Assembly: GCA_944474755.1 (NCBI GenBank)
Contig: OX104122.1
Span: 6,225,223 to 6,289,222, forward strand
DNA: 64,000 nt
Direction: 5' to 3'
Source: Limnoperna fortunei
Taxonomy: Eukaryota; Mollusca; Bivalvia; Mytilida; Modiolidae
This document shows, piece after piece, positions 20,735-31,809 of this stretch (positions are counted from its first letter, which is position 1; each line of letters starts with the position of its first letter). The notes under the pieces are model-generated. The model ran no database searches, was not told where the DNA came from, and saw only the letters and a program-made list of their open reading frames with translations. A program made the translations under genes and the position numbers.

Positions 20735-21719
20735 CTCGCTGTCATGATGTTTGTAAGAAAACACTGTGACATCACAACGTTACAAAACTGCGATCTAGTC
20801 ATCTCATCTCATGGCTGTCATCCTTCTATGAGAAAGGGAAATGCATCTTGTTTAAAAAAACATAAATAATCTATAAATATCTGTAAAATTTAATGTCCCA
20901 AATGTGCCGAAGGGGACAATAAGGTTGCACCCCATCCGTCAGTCTGTCAGGCCGTCTGACTTTTTTTCTAAACGCTTGCAGATATTAAGCTGGTATTTGG
21001 TATGTGAGTCAACCACGATAAGTTACAGAGCAAGTTTTAATATCTTTCAATTTGACAGAAATATGACCCTTGAACTGAGAAAATTGTATTTGCCAGTAGG
21101 TGACTTAGTATTGCCTGAGCAATACTATCCACACTTGTTTAACTTGTCGCCTTTACTGAAACCTATCATTTTGTGTCCAGTGTACTCTACATGTAACTTT
21201 GATTCTGAAATCGGAACAAATTAACACACATTTTTTGTCTTTTTTGACCTCCATGGCTCCATCATTTATAAAGGGTTCAGAAGAAATGAAAATTCAACAT
21301 GTATCCTGTTTAATGTTAATGTGCATGAAATGTTTGTCACAAGATGATAAGATTTTGGTTATATACGTTTCGATTTGTTCTCAATTAATGATATTTATAA
21401 ATTAACTTCGTGAATGGTAGTATATTACGACGGCATCGAAAGAACCCAACAAAACCAAAATTTAAAAGTCTGAAATGGTCATTCTTTGTAATTTAACTGT
21501 TCGGACCATTCTGATATTGTCGGAAACCTGTTTAAATTTACTTAACCTTAGTTTTCATTGTACTTAGTTTGTCTGAATTTACTTGTAAATGTACTAAACC
21601 TGTCTTAACTATATTAAAATGTGTTAAATTGTTTTGAATTTGTCTGAATCAGCTTTGGGCCTATCTTGCCATATCTGATTTGTCAAGAGTTCAGGTGATG
21701 AGTAGTTAAGGTAGTTAGT
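20735..21719. other. Intergenic, no gene seen
   Basis: Includes a small segment (about 20900-21060) with 'gtgccgaaggggacaataag' and 'ccatccgtcagtctgtcagg', which looks like part of a dispersed repeat. The open frames at 20904-21224 and 21199-21405 have no known motif. Confidence 0.4.
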
Positions 21720-21930
21720 CTATTATTATGCTCCCGCCTTGTTTACCCCTATCCATCCGTCCGTCCTTCCGTCCACAAAATAACTTTTGAAACAGTTTTT
21801 TAGCAACTGCTTATCACAAGCACTTGACATTTTTTATGTGACCGTACCATGTGGTCCTATCTTGCGAATACCGATTTCAGGTCTGTCGCATATCTACTTC
21901 CTGTTTACCGACTAAAATTCAATGATGTAT
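21720..21930. repeat. Dispersed repeat fragment
   Basis: Shares 'acagttttttagcaactgct' and 'tatctacttcctgttta' with 10200-10440. It runs straight into a SINE copy. Confidence 0.5.
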
Positions 21931-21944
21931 ACAGAGTGAGCAGC

Positions 21945-22100
21945 AGCTCACAGGTTCATAGTTGGTCATGTGTCTGCCAACACTCAGGCTGTGGGTTTGA
22001 GTCTCGATGCGGACAGTGTGTGCTCGATTACAGTCTTAATTACAAGGATTGGTAGTTTCCTACCCCAAGGGTCAGTTCTCAGGGTACTCCGTCTACACAT
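21945..22100 (+). mobile_element. SINE copy, diverged
   Basis: Has tgtctgccaacactcaggct, a B-box-like gggtttgagtctc, gtgtgctcgattacagtct and ctcagggtactccgtc. The A box and the tail are missing. Confidence 0.7.
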
Positions 22101-22389
22101 ACCAATAACTTAGTATACCAGTTTAACCTGACATAGTGAATACAGCTACTTAACTAAAGCGACCATGCAACAAAAATTAAAAATGAATTGCAGTAGTGTA
22201 TGCAGGTTAAGATGATCTACTAAATACAATAAAAAACAGACAACTTAGTTCACAAGGATAACACGATATACTGACAACACACGATGCTAAGTATTCATAG
22301 TAACCTAGCCATGAGTATTATCTGGCTGCACACGTGATAGAATGCAGCTGGGAGGGTTATGTGTACTGTGCACATTATAGCCGCTGTAA

Positions 22390-22900
22390 TATAATAGACA
22401 GGTGTTCACTGTACTCGTAATAGAGAGACGCTGTAAGATAGGTACGGATTGTGGACTGTACACGTGATAGCCGCTTTAAGATGTCGATCGGCGGGCTGTG
22501 TTGCCAGCACACGTATTAGAGAGCCGCTGTAAGATATCGATGACATTTTGATGCCTGTACACGTCATAGAGGGCCACTGCACGATAGGACGAGGTGTGTT
22601 GCCTATACACGTCATAAAGAGACGCTGTAAGATAGCTACGGGATTGTGGACTGTACATGTGATAGACAGCCACTTTAAGATGGCGACTGGCTGTGTTGCC
22701 TGCACACTTATTAGAGAACCGCTTTAAGATATCGGCGGGGTTGTGTTGCCTGTACACGTCATGGAGAGCCGCAAGATAGCACGAGGTGTGTTGCTTATAC
22801 ATACGGTATTCTGAGCTGTACACGTCATAGAGAGCCGCTGCAAGATAGGACGAGTTGTGTTGCCTATACAGACGGTATTCTGAACTGTACAAGTGATAAA
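22390..22900. repeat. Degenerate satellite with ~50-bp units and a ~200-bp higher order
   Basis: Units contain cacgtcatagagagccgctg and taagatagcgac-like words. The larger pattern repeats about every 200 bp: ttgtggactgtaca occurs at about 22448 and 22650. Short reverse-strand open frames here (Thr/Tyr-rich peptides) come from the repeat. Confidence 0.75.
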
Positions 22901-23339
22901 GAGCGGGGTGTGTAAACGTGAATAGAGAGACGATGTAAGATAGCCAGATGATGTGTTAAATTAACTGTACATTTAGAGCCGCTGTAAGGTTGCAGCGGAA
23001 TGCGCGACCTTAACACGTGTTAGAGCAGCTTAAGGTTGCGGCGAGATGATAATAAATTTAGGGAATATTTTGAATACTCAATTGGTCAATCATTAAACTA
23101 TACAAACAATATTGTAATAACTTAACTGGCGATATAAACGTTGACTTACATATGGAAACTTGATACTCCAATTAATCTCACAAGAATGGAAGCCATTTTA
23201 GACCCGATTCTGGTAGCAAATCTTGATTTTGTGATGGATTTTGTAATTGATTGATTGTTGTTTAACGTCCAGCAAGCAATATTTCATCTATTCAGGACGT
23301 GCTGCTGTAATATTTCGGCAGCGGATGTCTTTAGTGAAA

Positions 23340-23580
23340 ATATAGAACCGCTATATGACACTGGCGGAGTAATGTGGGGCTTCATATGTGATAGAGAGCC
23401 GCTGTATGACAGTGGCTGAGTGATGTAGGGACTATATATGTGATAGAGAGCCGCTAAATGACAGTGGCGGAGGGAAATCGGGACTTCATATGTGATATAG
23501 AGCCGCTTTATGACAGTGGCGGTTGGTTGTGGGACTACATATGTGATATAGAGCCACTGTCATTAAGATAGCGGCAGCTA
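23340..23580. repeat. Short hairpin satellite in unit A
   Basis: Four to five units of about 60 bp, each with gtgatagagagccgct and gacagtggcgg, whose two halves can pair. The matching block in unit B is at 26100-26345. Confidence 0.75.
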
Positions 23581-23629
23581 AAGTAATTAAGCTTGGCATT
23601 TTCATAGAAGTAAATATTTTTTCCTTCAT

Positions 23630-24522
23630 TTAAGCCCTGTTAATCAGCGGGATGACCACATTTGACCACGTGATCATATTTGGTGTCTCGGATGTCTTTT
23701 GTTTTTCAAACATCGGAAATGCTATTTTAGTATCTAACTGCTCGAGTGCAATTTTGTCAAGATGTCCATTATCAATGATTGATTGATTGAAAAAAAATGT
23801 TTCTGTTGTGTTAATATCGGACGAAATTTGTCCTAATGCAGAGAAAATTTGAAGATTAGAAGCATCTTTTCTCAAATCCTTAGTTGTTGGTTTGAACATG
23901 ATTTTTTTCTTTTGTTTTCTTTAAGGACTATTAACACAGTCTCCAACTCTTGTCTGGCTTTATGTTCGATGTCCGAGACGTCTTTTCTTATAACAACATC
24001 GATCTGATCAAGATGTTCATTTAGTTTTTGACGGACAGTGTCAATTTCAGTTTGAATAATCTCCTTTTGGTCAATTAAGACTTACCTTTTCTGTAACTTT
24101 ATCCTCAATATTAAAAATGTTATCATGGATACCAATCAAGCACTGTTCGGCTTTCTCGAAGACCTCTGATATCTTCATATTTCTGGTTATTTTACTTAGA
24201 TGTATTACATCCTTGCAGTTGGAATGTTCCTCAATACATTGTTCACAAAGTCGTTTATCATGCGTTTGGCAAAACATCTGGTATTTTACATTGTGATCGC
24301 TGCAGTAACTGCCAACAGAGGAGATAGTTGATGCTAGAGTCTGATAGTCGGTGATAGGTGTTGTAACATGGTTTTTTTATGCTTTCGGAACTTCATGGAA
24401 CTCTTTACATTCGGCACATAATGCCTGTTCACAATCCAAACACCAATCGGTGGACTGTTTGTATATATGAAGCTCGTCACATATGGTGCAAATTGTTGTC
24501 TTGTCTGCAATACCTAATGATC
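23630..24522 (-). pseudogene. TRIM/B-box pseudogene, copy A
   Basis: On the minus strand, after an acceptor-like ttttttcttacag at about 24523, the sequence encodes a B-box 1 (CTICDELHIYKQSTDWC, then CEQALCAECKEFH), a stop codon, a B-box 2 (YCSDHN, then FCQTHDKRLCEQCIEEHSNC) and a coiled coil, then a MFKPTTKDLRKDASNLQIF-type linker. TRIM proteins are E3 ligases, many with immune roles. A stop after VPKA is shared with copy B. Copy A alone has a small deletion in the coiled coil (about 24080-24086) that shifts the frame and creates aaaag|gtaagt. No RING or C-terminal propeller remains in this unit. Confidence 0.85.
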
Positions 24523-24619
24523 CTGTAAGAAAAAAATCCACATGTTATAGTTTTTTTTCGGTTTAAAATGTGCAATTAGGTTTTGTTGTTGTATATGTCT
24601 CTTAATTTGGCTTTGGAGT

Positions 24620-24882
24620 CGATTGATTGATTGAATGTTGTCTAACGCCACTTTCAACAATTTTTCAGCTATATCATGGCGTCCAGGTTTTATTAGGAGA
24701 GGAAGCTGGAGTACCCGGAGGAAACCCCGGACCTTCGGTAAGAAAACTAGCAATCCTTGTCAATTAAGATTGGAGTCCAGTACACCCTGCCCACAGCGAC
24801 ACTCGAACCCGCAATCTCAATGTTGACAGACCACGTGATCAATAGTAGACTAACACCTTAACCACTTGGCCACCGAGGCCCC
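24620..24882 (-). mobile_element. SINE in unit A, with target-site duplication
   Basis: A near full-length SINE in reverse (tail at the left, A box at the right, ending ccaccgaggcccc). A direct repeat gctttggagt flanks it at 610-619 and 883-892 of the 24-kb block. It sits upstream of the TRIM exon, inside its former 5-prime intron or promoter. Confidence 0.88.
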
Positions 24883-25139
24883 GCTTTGGAGTAGAAGAAA
24901 TGTATCTGCTTGGGTTGACATTTAGAGACTAAAAAGTCTCGTGTTAACCAGACAAAACAGATTTATAAAAGTACAATATATTTCAAAGAAAACTCGTCTA
25001 CTCTTGACATGGAGTTTAACAACATACACACTCACTTGTTAAGTGATTACTTAATGTATAACGAATAATTTGCAATAATTTTGCAAGATTAAATTTAACA
25101 AGTTTGTCGGTTATAGTTTATGTGTTAGTAATCTAGTGT

Positions 25140-25290
25140 GCAATATCGGCGCATACCTTTTATTGGGAAAAAAAGACGGAGTACTCGGTTAGAATTACTG
25201 ACTTTCGGCAGAAAAATGACTATCATTTGTCAATTAAGATTGCAGTCGAGAACACCTAAGATTTTAAACTAGGACTACTAGTAGCAACGC
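25140..25290 (-). mobile_element. Degenerate SINE fragment in unit A
   Basis: Has ccttttattgggaaaaaaag, ggagtactcgg and tgtcaattaagattgcagtc, the middle of the SINE in reverse. The matching copy in unit B is at 27897-28050. Confidence 0.7.
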
Positions 25291-26396
25291 CACTTTTTTC
25301 CCAAACCAATGAACTATCTTTATTTGCGTTTTTCAAGCTTTATTGAAAAAAAATATGTTGAGTTAATATGTTATCTATTAATTGTAAACAAATAAGCTTT
25401 TGTTTTATAAATGTAAGCTCAATGTTTTAAATAAACACGAACAATAAGTTTGACTCTTTTAATATTATTATCCGTTAAAGAATATATACAAGCGAATGAG
25501 AGAATATGATCGCCATGTTTCACAGTTTTGGCACCAAATTATGACTGCCACAAATAAGTAAATAGAATTTGCCCTTTATAGCGGCTACACTGAGCCTACA
25601 TGTACAGAATTTGTCTTTTTACCAGATGGTATTCTGAACTGTACAAGAGCCGCTGTATTATATATAGCAGCGGGGTGTGTAAACGTGAATAGAGAGACGA
25701 TGTAAGATAGCCAGATGATGTGTTAAATTAACTGTACATTTAGAGCCGCTGTAAGGTTACAGCGGAATGCGCGACCTTAACACGTGTTAGAGCAGCTTAA
25801 GGTTGCGGCGGGATGATAATACATTTAGGGATTATTTTGAATACTCAATTGGTAAATAATTAAACTATACAAACAATATTGTAATAACTTAACTGGCAAT
25901 ATAAACGTTGACTTACATATGAAAACTTGATACTCTAATTAATCTCACAAGAATGGAAGCCATTTTAGACCCGATTCAGGTAGCAAATCTTGATTTTGTG
26001 ATGGATTTTGTAATTGATTCATTGTTGTTTAACGTCCAGCAATCAATATTTCATCTATTCAGGACGTGCTGCTGTAATATTTCGGCGGCGGATGTCTTTA
26101 GTGAAAATATAGAACCGCTGTATGACACTGGCGGAGTAATGTGGGGCTTCATATGTGATAGAGAGCCGCTGTATGACAGTGGCGGAGTGATGTAGGGACT
26201 ATATATGTGATAGAGAGCCGCTAAATGGCAGTGGCGGAGGGAAATCGGGACTTCATATGTGATATAGAGCCGCTTTATGACAGTGGCGGAGGGATGTGGG
26301 ACTACATATGTGATATAGAGCCACTGTCATTAAGATAGCGGCAGCTAAAGTAATTAAGCTTGGCATTTTCATAGAAGTAAATATTTTTTCCTTCAT

Positions 26397-27274
26397 TTAA
26401 GCCGTGTTAATCAGCGGGAGGACCACATTTGACCACGTGATCATATTTGGTGTCCCGGATGTCTTTTAATTTTCAAACATCGGAAATGCTATTTTAGTAT
26501 CTAACTGCTCGAGTGCAATTTTGTCGAAATGTCCATTATCAATGATTGATTGAAAAAAATGTTTCTGTTGTGTTAATATCGGACGAAATTTGTCCAAATG
26601 CAGAGAAAATTTGAAAATTTGAAGCATCTTTTCTCAAATCCTTAAGTTGTTGGTTTGAACATGATTTTTTTTCTTTGTTTTCTTTAAGAACTATTAATAC
26701 AGTCTGGCTTTATGTTCGATGTCCGAGACGTCTTTTCTTATAACAACATCAATCTGATCAAGATGTTCATTTAGTTTTTGACGGACAGTGTCAATTTCAG
26801 TTTGAATAATCTCCTTTTGGTCAATTAAGACATTTATCTTTTCTGTAATTTTATCCTCAATATTAAAAATGTTATCATGGATACCAATCAAGCACTGTTC
26901 GGCTTCCTCGAAGACCTCTGATATCTTCATATTTCTGGTTATTTTACTTAGAGGTATTACATCCTTGCAGTTGGAATGTTCCTCAATACATTGTTGACAA
27001 AGTCGTTTGTCATGCGATTGGCAAAACATCTGGTATTTTCCATTGTGATCGCTGCAGTAACTGCCAACAGAGGAGATAGTTGATGCTAGAGTCTGATAGT
27101 CGGTGATAGGTGTTGTAACATGGGTTTTTTATGCTTTCGGAACTCCATGGAACTCTTTACATTCGGCACATAATTCCTGTTCACAATCAAAACACCAATC
27201 AGTGGACTGTTTGTATATATGAAGCTCGTCACATATGGTGCAATTTGTTGTCTTGTCTGCAATATCTAATGATC
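26397..27274 (-). pseudogene. TRIM/B-box pseudogene, copy B
   Basis: Same order as copy A: B-box 1 (CTICDELHIYKQSTDWC), the shared stop after VPKA, B-box 2 (YCSDHN, then FCQSHDKRLCQQCIEEHSNC), and a longer coiled coil because the copy-A frameshift is absent. Copy B has its own 13-bp deletion near 26701 that ends the frame at HKARLY. Both copies are therefore dead, by one shared and at least one private lesion each. Confidence 0.86.
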
Positions 27275-27370
27275 CTGTAAGAAAAAAATCCACATGTTAT
27301 AGTTTTTTTCGGTTTAAAATGTGCAATTAGGTTTTGTTGTTGTATATGTCTCTTAATTTGGCTTTGGAGT

Positions 27371-27633
27371 CGATTGATTGATTGAATGTCGTCTAACGCC
27401 ACTTTCAGCAATTTTTCAGCTATATCGTGGCGTCCAGTTTTTATTAGGAGAGGAAGCTGGAGTACCCGGAGGAAACCCCGGACCTTCGGTAAGAAAACTA
27501 GCAATCCTTGTCAATTAAGATTGGAGTCCAGTACACCCTGCCCACAGCGAGACTCGAACCCGCAATCTCAATGTTGACAGACCACGTGATCAATAGTAGA
27601 CTAACACCTTAACCACTTGGCCACCGAGGCCCC
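27371..27633 (-). mobile_element. SINE in unit B, with target-site duplication
   Basis: Duplicate of the unit A SINE at the same place, with the same flanking gctttggagt repeat (27361-27370 and 27634-27643). Confidence 0.88.
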
Positions 27634-27896
27634 GCTTTGGAGTAGAAGAAATGTATCTGCTTGGGTTGACATTTAGAGACTAAAAAGACGCGTGTTAATC
27701 AGACAAAACAGATTTATAAAAGTACAATATATTTCAAAGAAAACTCGTCTACTCTTGACATGGAGTTTAACAACATACACACTCACTTGTTAAGTGATTA
27801 CTTAATGTATAACGAATAATTTGCAGTAATTTTGCAAGATTAAATTTAACAAGTTTGTCGGTTATAGTTTATGTGTTAGTAATATAGTGAGCAGTA

Positions 27897-28050
27897 TCGG
27901 CGCATACCTTTTATTGGGAAAGAAAGACGGAGTACTCGGTTAGAATTACTGACTTTCGGCAGAAAAATGACTATCCTTTGTCAATTAAGATTGCAGTCGA
28001 ACACACCTAAGATTTTAAACTAGAACTACTAGTAGCAACGCCACTTTTTT
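27897..28050 (-). mobile_element. Degenerate SINE fragment in unit B
   Basis: Duplicate of the fragment at 25140-25290. Confidence 0.7.
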
Positions 28051-28380
28051 CCCAAACCAATGAACTATCTTTATTTGCGTTTTTCAAGCTTTATTGAAAA
28101 TATGTTGAGTTAATATGTTATCTATTAATTGTAAACAAATAAACATTTTTTATAAATGTAAGGTCAATGTTTTAAATAAACACGAACAATAAGTTTGACT
28201 CTTTTAATATTATTATGCGTTAAAGAATATATACAAGCACGAAGCGAATGAGAGAATATGATCGCCATGTTTCACAGTTTTGGCAAAAAATTATGACTGC
28301 CACAAATAAGTAAATAGAATTTGCCCTTTATAGCGGCTACACTGAGCCTACATGTACAGAATGTGTCTTTTTACCAGATG

Positions 28381-28945
28381 GTATTCTGAACTGTACAAGA
28401 GCCGCTGTATTATATATAGTAGCGGGGTGTGTAAACGTGAATAGAGAGACGATGTAAGATAGCCAGATGATGTGTTAAATTAACTGTACACGTGATTTAG
28501 AGCCGCTGTAAGGTTGCAGCGTAAGTGTTAAATTAACACGTGTTAGAGCAGCTTAAGGTTGCGGCGGGATGATAATACATTTAGGGAATATTTTGAAGAC
28601 TCAACTGGCCAATACTTAAACTATACAAACAATATTGTAATAACTTAACTGGCGATATAAACGTTGACTTACATATGGAAACTTGATACTCTAATTAATC
28701 CCACAAGAATGGAAGCTATTTTAGACCCGATTCAGGTAGCAAATCTTGATTTTGTGATGGATTTTGTAATTGATTGATTGATTGATTGTTGTGTAACGTC
28801 CAACAAGCAATATTTCAGCTTTATTCGGGACGTGCTGCTGTAATATTTCGGCGGGATGTGTGTTTAGTGAAAATATAGAGCCGCTGTATGACACTGGCGG
28901 AGTGATGTTGGACTTCATATGCGATATAGAGCCGCCGTTTCTTAT
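28381..28945. repeat. Tandem duplication, unit C, partial
   Basis: Third copy of the first about 560 bp only. It ends after one gagccgctgtatgacactgg segment, before the TRIM remnant. This suggests the array once had more copies or was cut by unequal exchange. Confidence 0.85.
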
Positions 28946-28949
28946 ATAG

Positions 28950-29800
28950 CTGGCATCGTCATGATTCTTGACAGCACTCGTGGCACTGATATTGCATACA
29001 ACATTGATAATGATTCGAGTATCTAGTCTTGATCGATGCCACTCCGTCATCACCGACAGAACCCATTTATCAAGTTTGAAGTAAATATTAATTTGAACTC
29101 GATCTACAAGAATTACGTGGGCACTAAAGATTTAAAGATTCGAGAATCACACATTATTTAATTTAACACCAATGTATATTTATATTGTTTTACATCTTTT
29201 CACTGTTCTTTTCAGCAAACATGATTGATCTTTTGAATTGTTTTTTTAATGGTTATCATCAGTAGTAAAGAAAAAAAGTTCCGTGGCTTCGAATTTTTCC
29301 GGTTAGATCTCATTATAACAACAATAGTCAACATTCTGTTCTTTTTTTATATTATTTGACGTGCCGCTAGGTTTTTTGTTTGCTTGTTTCGATTTTTTAA
29401 ACATGGTGTTTTGCATCAAAATAATGTTTTGAATTCTTTGTGGAAATACTGTGACGAAAGATAATTTGATTGACTACATCTTAAAATGAAAAACAGCCAT
29501 CATTCAATGCAACTGGAGTATTTACACCATTCACTGTGAGGGATTGAGGGGACACTGGATATATAAGGTAATACGGATGTTTGGCCCGAAAGTGTCTCTT
29601 TCTTACCTTACCAAAATATATTTAAAAATAGCCTTTTTCATTGAAATATATATCATTGGATAGTTTAAACTGGTGTAAAATATCAATGCCCTTAATTCAT
29701 TTCTCATCAAAAGGAGGTTTACCACAGCGGCTTAACAACTTCTGTGCACAATAAACAATAAACCAAAGAGACATTTGCGATGCACTGATATTGGTGTTAA
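28950..29800. other. Intergenic, no gene seen
   Basis: No repeat or coding signal recognised. A T-rich, low-complexity segment lies around 29230-29400. Confidence 0.4.
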
Positions 29801-29809
29801 TTAATTTAT

Positions 29810-30352
29810 AGGACTATTTGTTGATAAGACTATTAGTTGAAAGGACTATTGGTTGATAGGACTATTAGTTGATGGGACTTTTAGTTGATGGGACTATCAG
29901 TTGATAGGACTATTAGTTGATAGGTCTATTAGTTGATATGACTATTAGTTGATATGACTATCAGTTGATAGGACTATCAGTTGATAGGACTATCAGTTGA
30001 TAGGACTATCAGTTGATAGGACTATAAGTTGATAGGACTATTGGTTGATAGGACCCTTAGTTGATAGGACTATCAGTTGATAGGACTATCAGTTGATAAG
30101 ACTATCAGTTGATATGACTATTAGTTGATATGACTATCAGTTGATAGGACTATCAGTTGATAGGACTATCAGTTGATAGGACTATCAGTTGATAGGACTA
30201 TCAGTTGATAGAACTATTAGTTGATAGGACTATTAGTTGATATGACTATAAGTTGATAGGACTATTAGTTGATAAGACTTTCAGTTGAAAGGACTATTAG
30301 TTGATAGGGCTATTAGTTGAAAGGACTATTAGTTGATAGGAATATTAGTTGC
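29810..30352. repeat. 16-bp minisatellite, about 34 copies
   Basis: Units of 16 bp: gactatcagttgatag and gactattagttgatag. Edges are degenerate and the middle is near perfect. A block of units (about 29930-30010) recurs at about 30110-30200, so blocks were copied as groups. Confidence 0.93.
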
Positions 30353-30704
30353 ACATGAATACAAGAATTTGGTGCCATTCTCTGTCATTGTGCCGCTAAG
30401 AGAGAAAATAAACATAGAAGAATTTCTGAAAAACAAATACATTTTATTTTATAAGATGTCGCTTTAATTTGATATTGTGTTTACTTTTGATTAATAAACA
30501 GTCATTTAAAAATAAGCGGATAAATTTGGTTTAAACAATTTAATTTATTATTAGGTCCCATCAAGTTTATAACGTGCGAAAATATATGAATAGGGTGGTA
30601 TTTCCAATATATGTTCGCAGACCTGAACCTAAAAGTTCTCTTAATTACCTCCCCTACCCCTACCCCGTGATACCAATATGGAATCTGATCAGTTATCAGT
30701 GGCG

Positions 30705-30870
30705 TCCGTAGCCAACTGTTTAAGGTAGTTGATCATTTAGTTGTCTGTTAACACTGAGTTTGCGAAATCGAGCATGACTACGGGCTGGGTGTGCTTGACC
30801 CTTACCATGCCAGTTTTCCTGCCGAAAGGCAGGTGTTTAAAGAATGTGTAAAACGCTTTGCCAAGAAACA
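30705..30870 (+). mobile_element. Degenerate SINE copy
   Basis: Has agtggcgtccgtagccaact-like head, ttaacactgagtttgcgaaa and gccagttttcctgccgaaag; the central block is partly lost and it ends in caaacaaacag. Confidence 0.65.
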
Positions 30871-31000
30871 AACAAACAGTAATCATGACTTGACCAGAAT
30901 TAGAATCGTATTACGGAATCAAAATAAAACATGTAATAGGAAATTTGTAATTTGAACTATAAATTCGCAAACAAATACGGTTAACATCGTCAAATTAATG

Positions 31001-31262
31001 GGGGCTCGGTGGCGGAGTGGTTAAGGTATTTCGTCTACTATTGATCACGTGGTTTTTCAACACTGAGGTTGCGGATTCGAGTCTCACTGCTGGCATGGTG
31101 TACTCGACTGCAATCTTAATTGACAAATATTGCCAGTTTTCCTACCAAAGGTCGGAGGTTCTCTACGGGTACCCCGGCTTCCTCCATCAATAAAAACCGG
31201 ACGTCATGAAATAACTGAACAATTCTGAAAGTGGCGTTAAACATCGTTCGAACAAACAAATC
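31001..31262 (+). mobile_element. Near full-length SINE
   Basis: A box (tggcggagtgg), B box (ggattcgagtc), the ggtaccccggcttcctccat block and a tail aagtggcgttaaacatcgtt. A short direct repeat (tcaaatta) flanks it at 30990 and 31263. Confidence 0.85.
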
Positions 31263-31809
31263 TTCAAATTATTACATTAAATTGGAGAAAGCACTAATAC
31301 AATTCTTTAAGATTTTCTACTAAATTTGTTATTTTTTTAATTAGGGCAGATCTTTTACCTTAAGTTTAACTTGACCGATACGTATATATTCAGAATTGTA
31401 CATGACAGGCCTACGTTCTCTCCAAATCTCATCATCACTTTCATGCCAGCTTCCGGGGTAAACCTCACTCTAAAAATAGCACTTTATTTTCAGAAAATCT
31501 TGGTTTATAGGTCATGCAGTATATATGAGATAAACCATCATAAATACCATTAGAACATAGCAAATTAGGACTCAAAATTGTCCCAATATATTTAACTTTT
31601 AGAAAAACTTTCATTCATTGAAATCCAGTCAGAAGGTTTTAAAATACTCTAAGATAAACAGGACTGTTCTGTTTGTTGGTACTATTTACTTATATGTTCT
31701 AAATTGGTCCCCTTAAGTGTCTTTTCCCTTCCATAAATATAATAAAATTCTAGGTGTCTAACGTTTCTGATACCTGAATAATACTGATAAAATCAAATCA
31801 ATCTAAATA

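Larger units (their letters stand above)
22870..25625. repeat. Tandem duplication, unit A (2.76 kb)
   Basis: The word ggggtgtgtaaacgtgaata at 22905 recurs at 25672 and 28424, spacing 2767 and 2752. The unit includes CCGCTGT-type hairpin repeats, a dead TRIM exon (minus strand) and a SINE (minus strand). Identity between A and B is high by eye, with scattered indels. Confidence 0.92.
25626..28380. repeat. Tandem duplication, unit B (2.76 kb)
   Basis: Second copy in the same order: hairpin satellite, TRIM remnant, SINE, then a second SINE fragment. It shares the SINE and its target-site duplication with unit A, so the duplication came after that insertion. Confidence 0.92.

Noticed and set aside
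22390..23580. A CRISPR-like array (repeated word with variable spacers)
   Set aside because: The genome is eukaryotic, spacing is irregular, and both repeat and spacer parts are related to each other. It is a decayed satellite.
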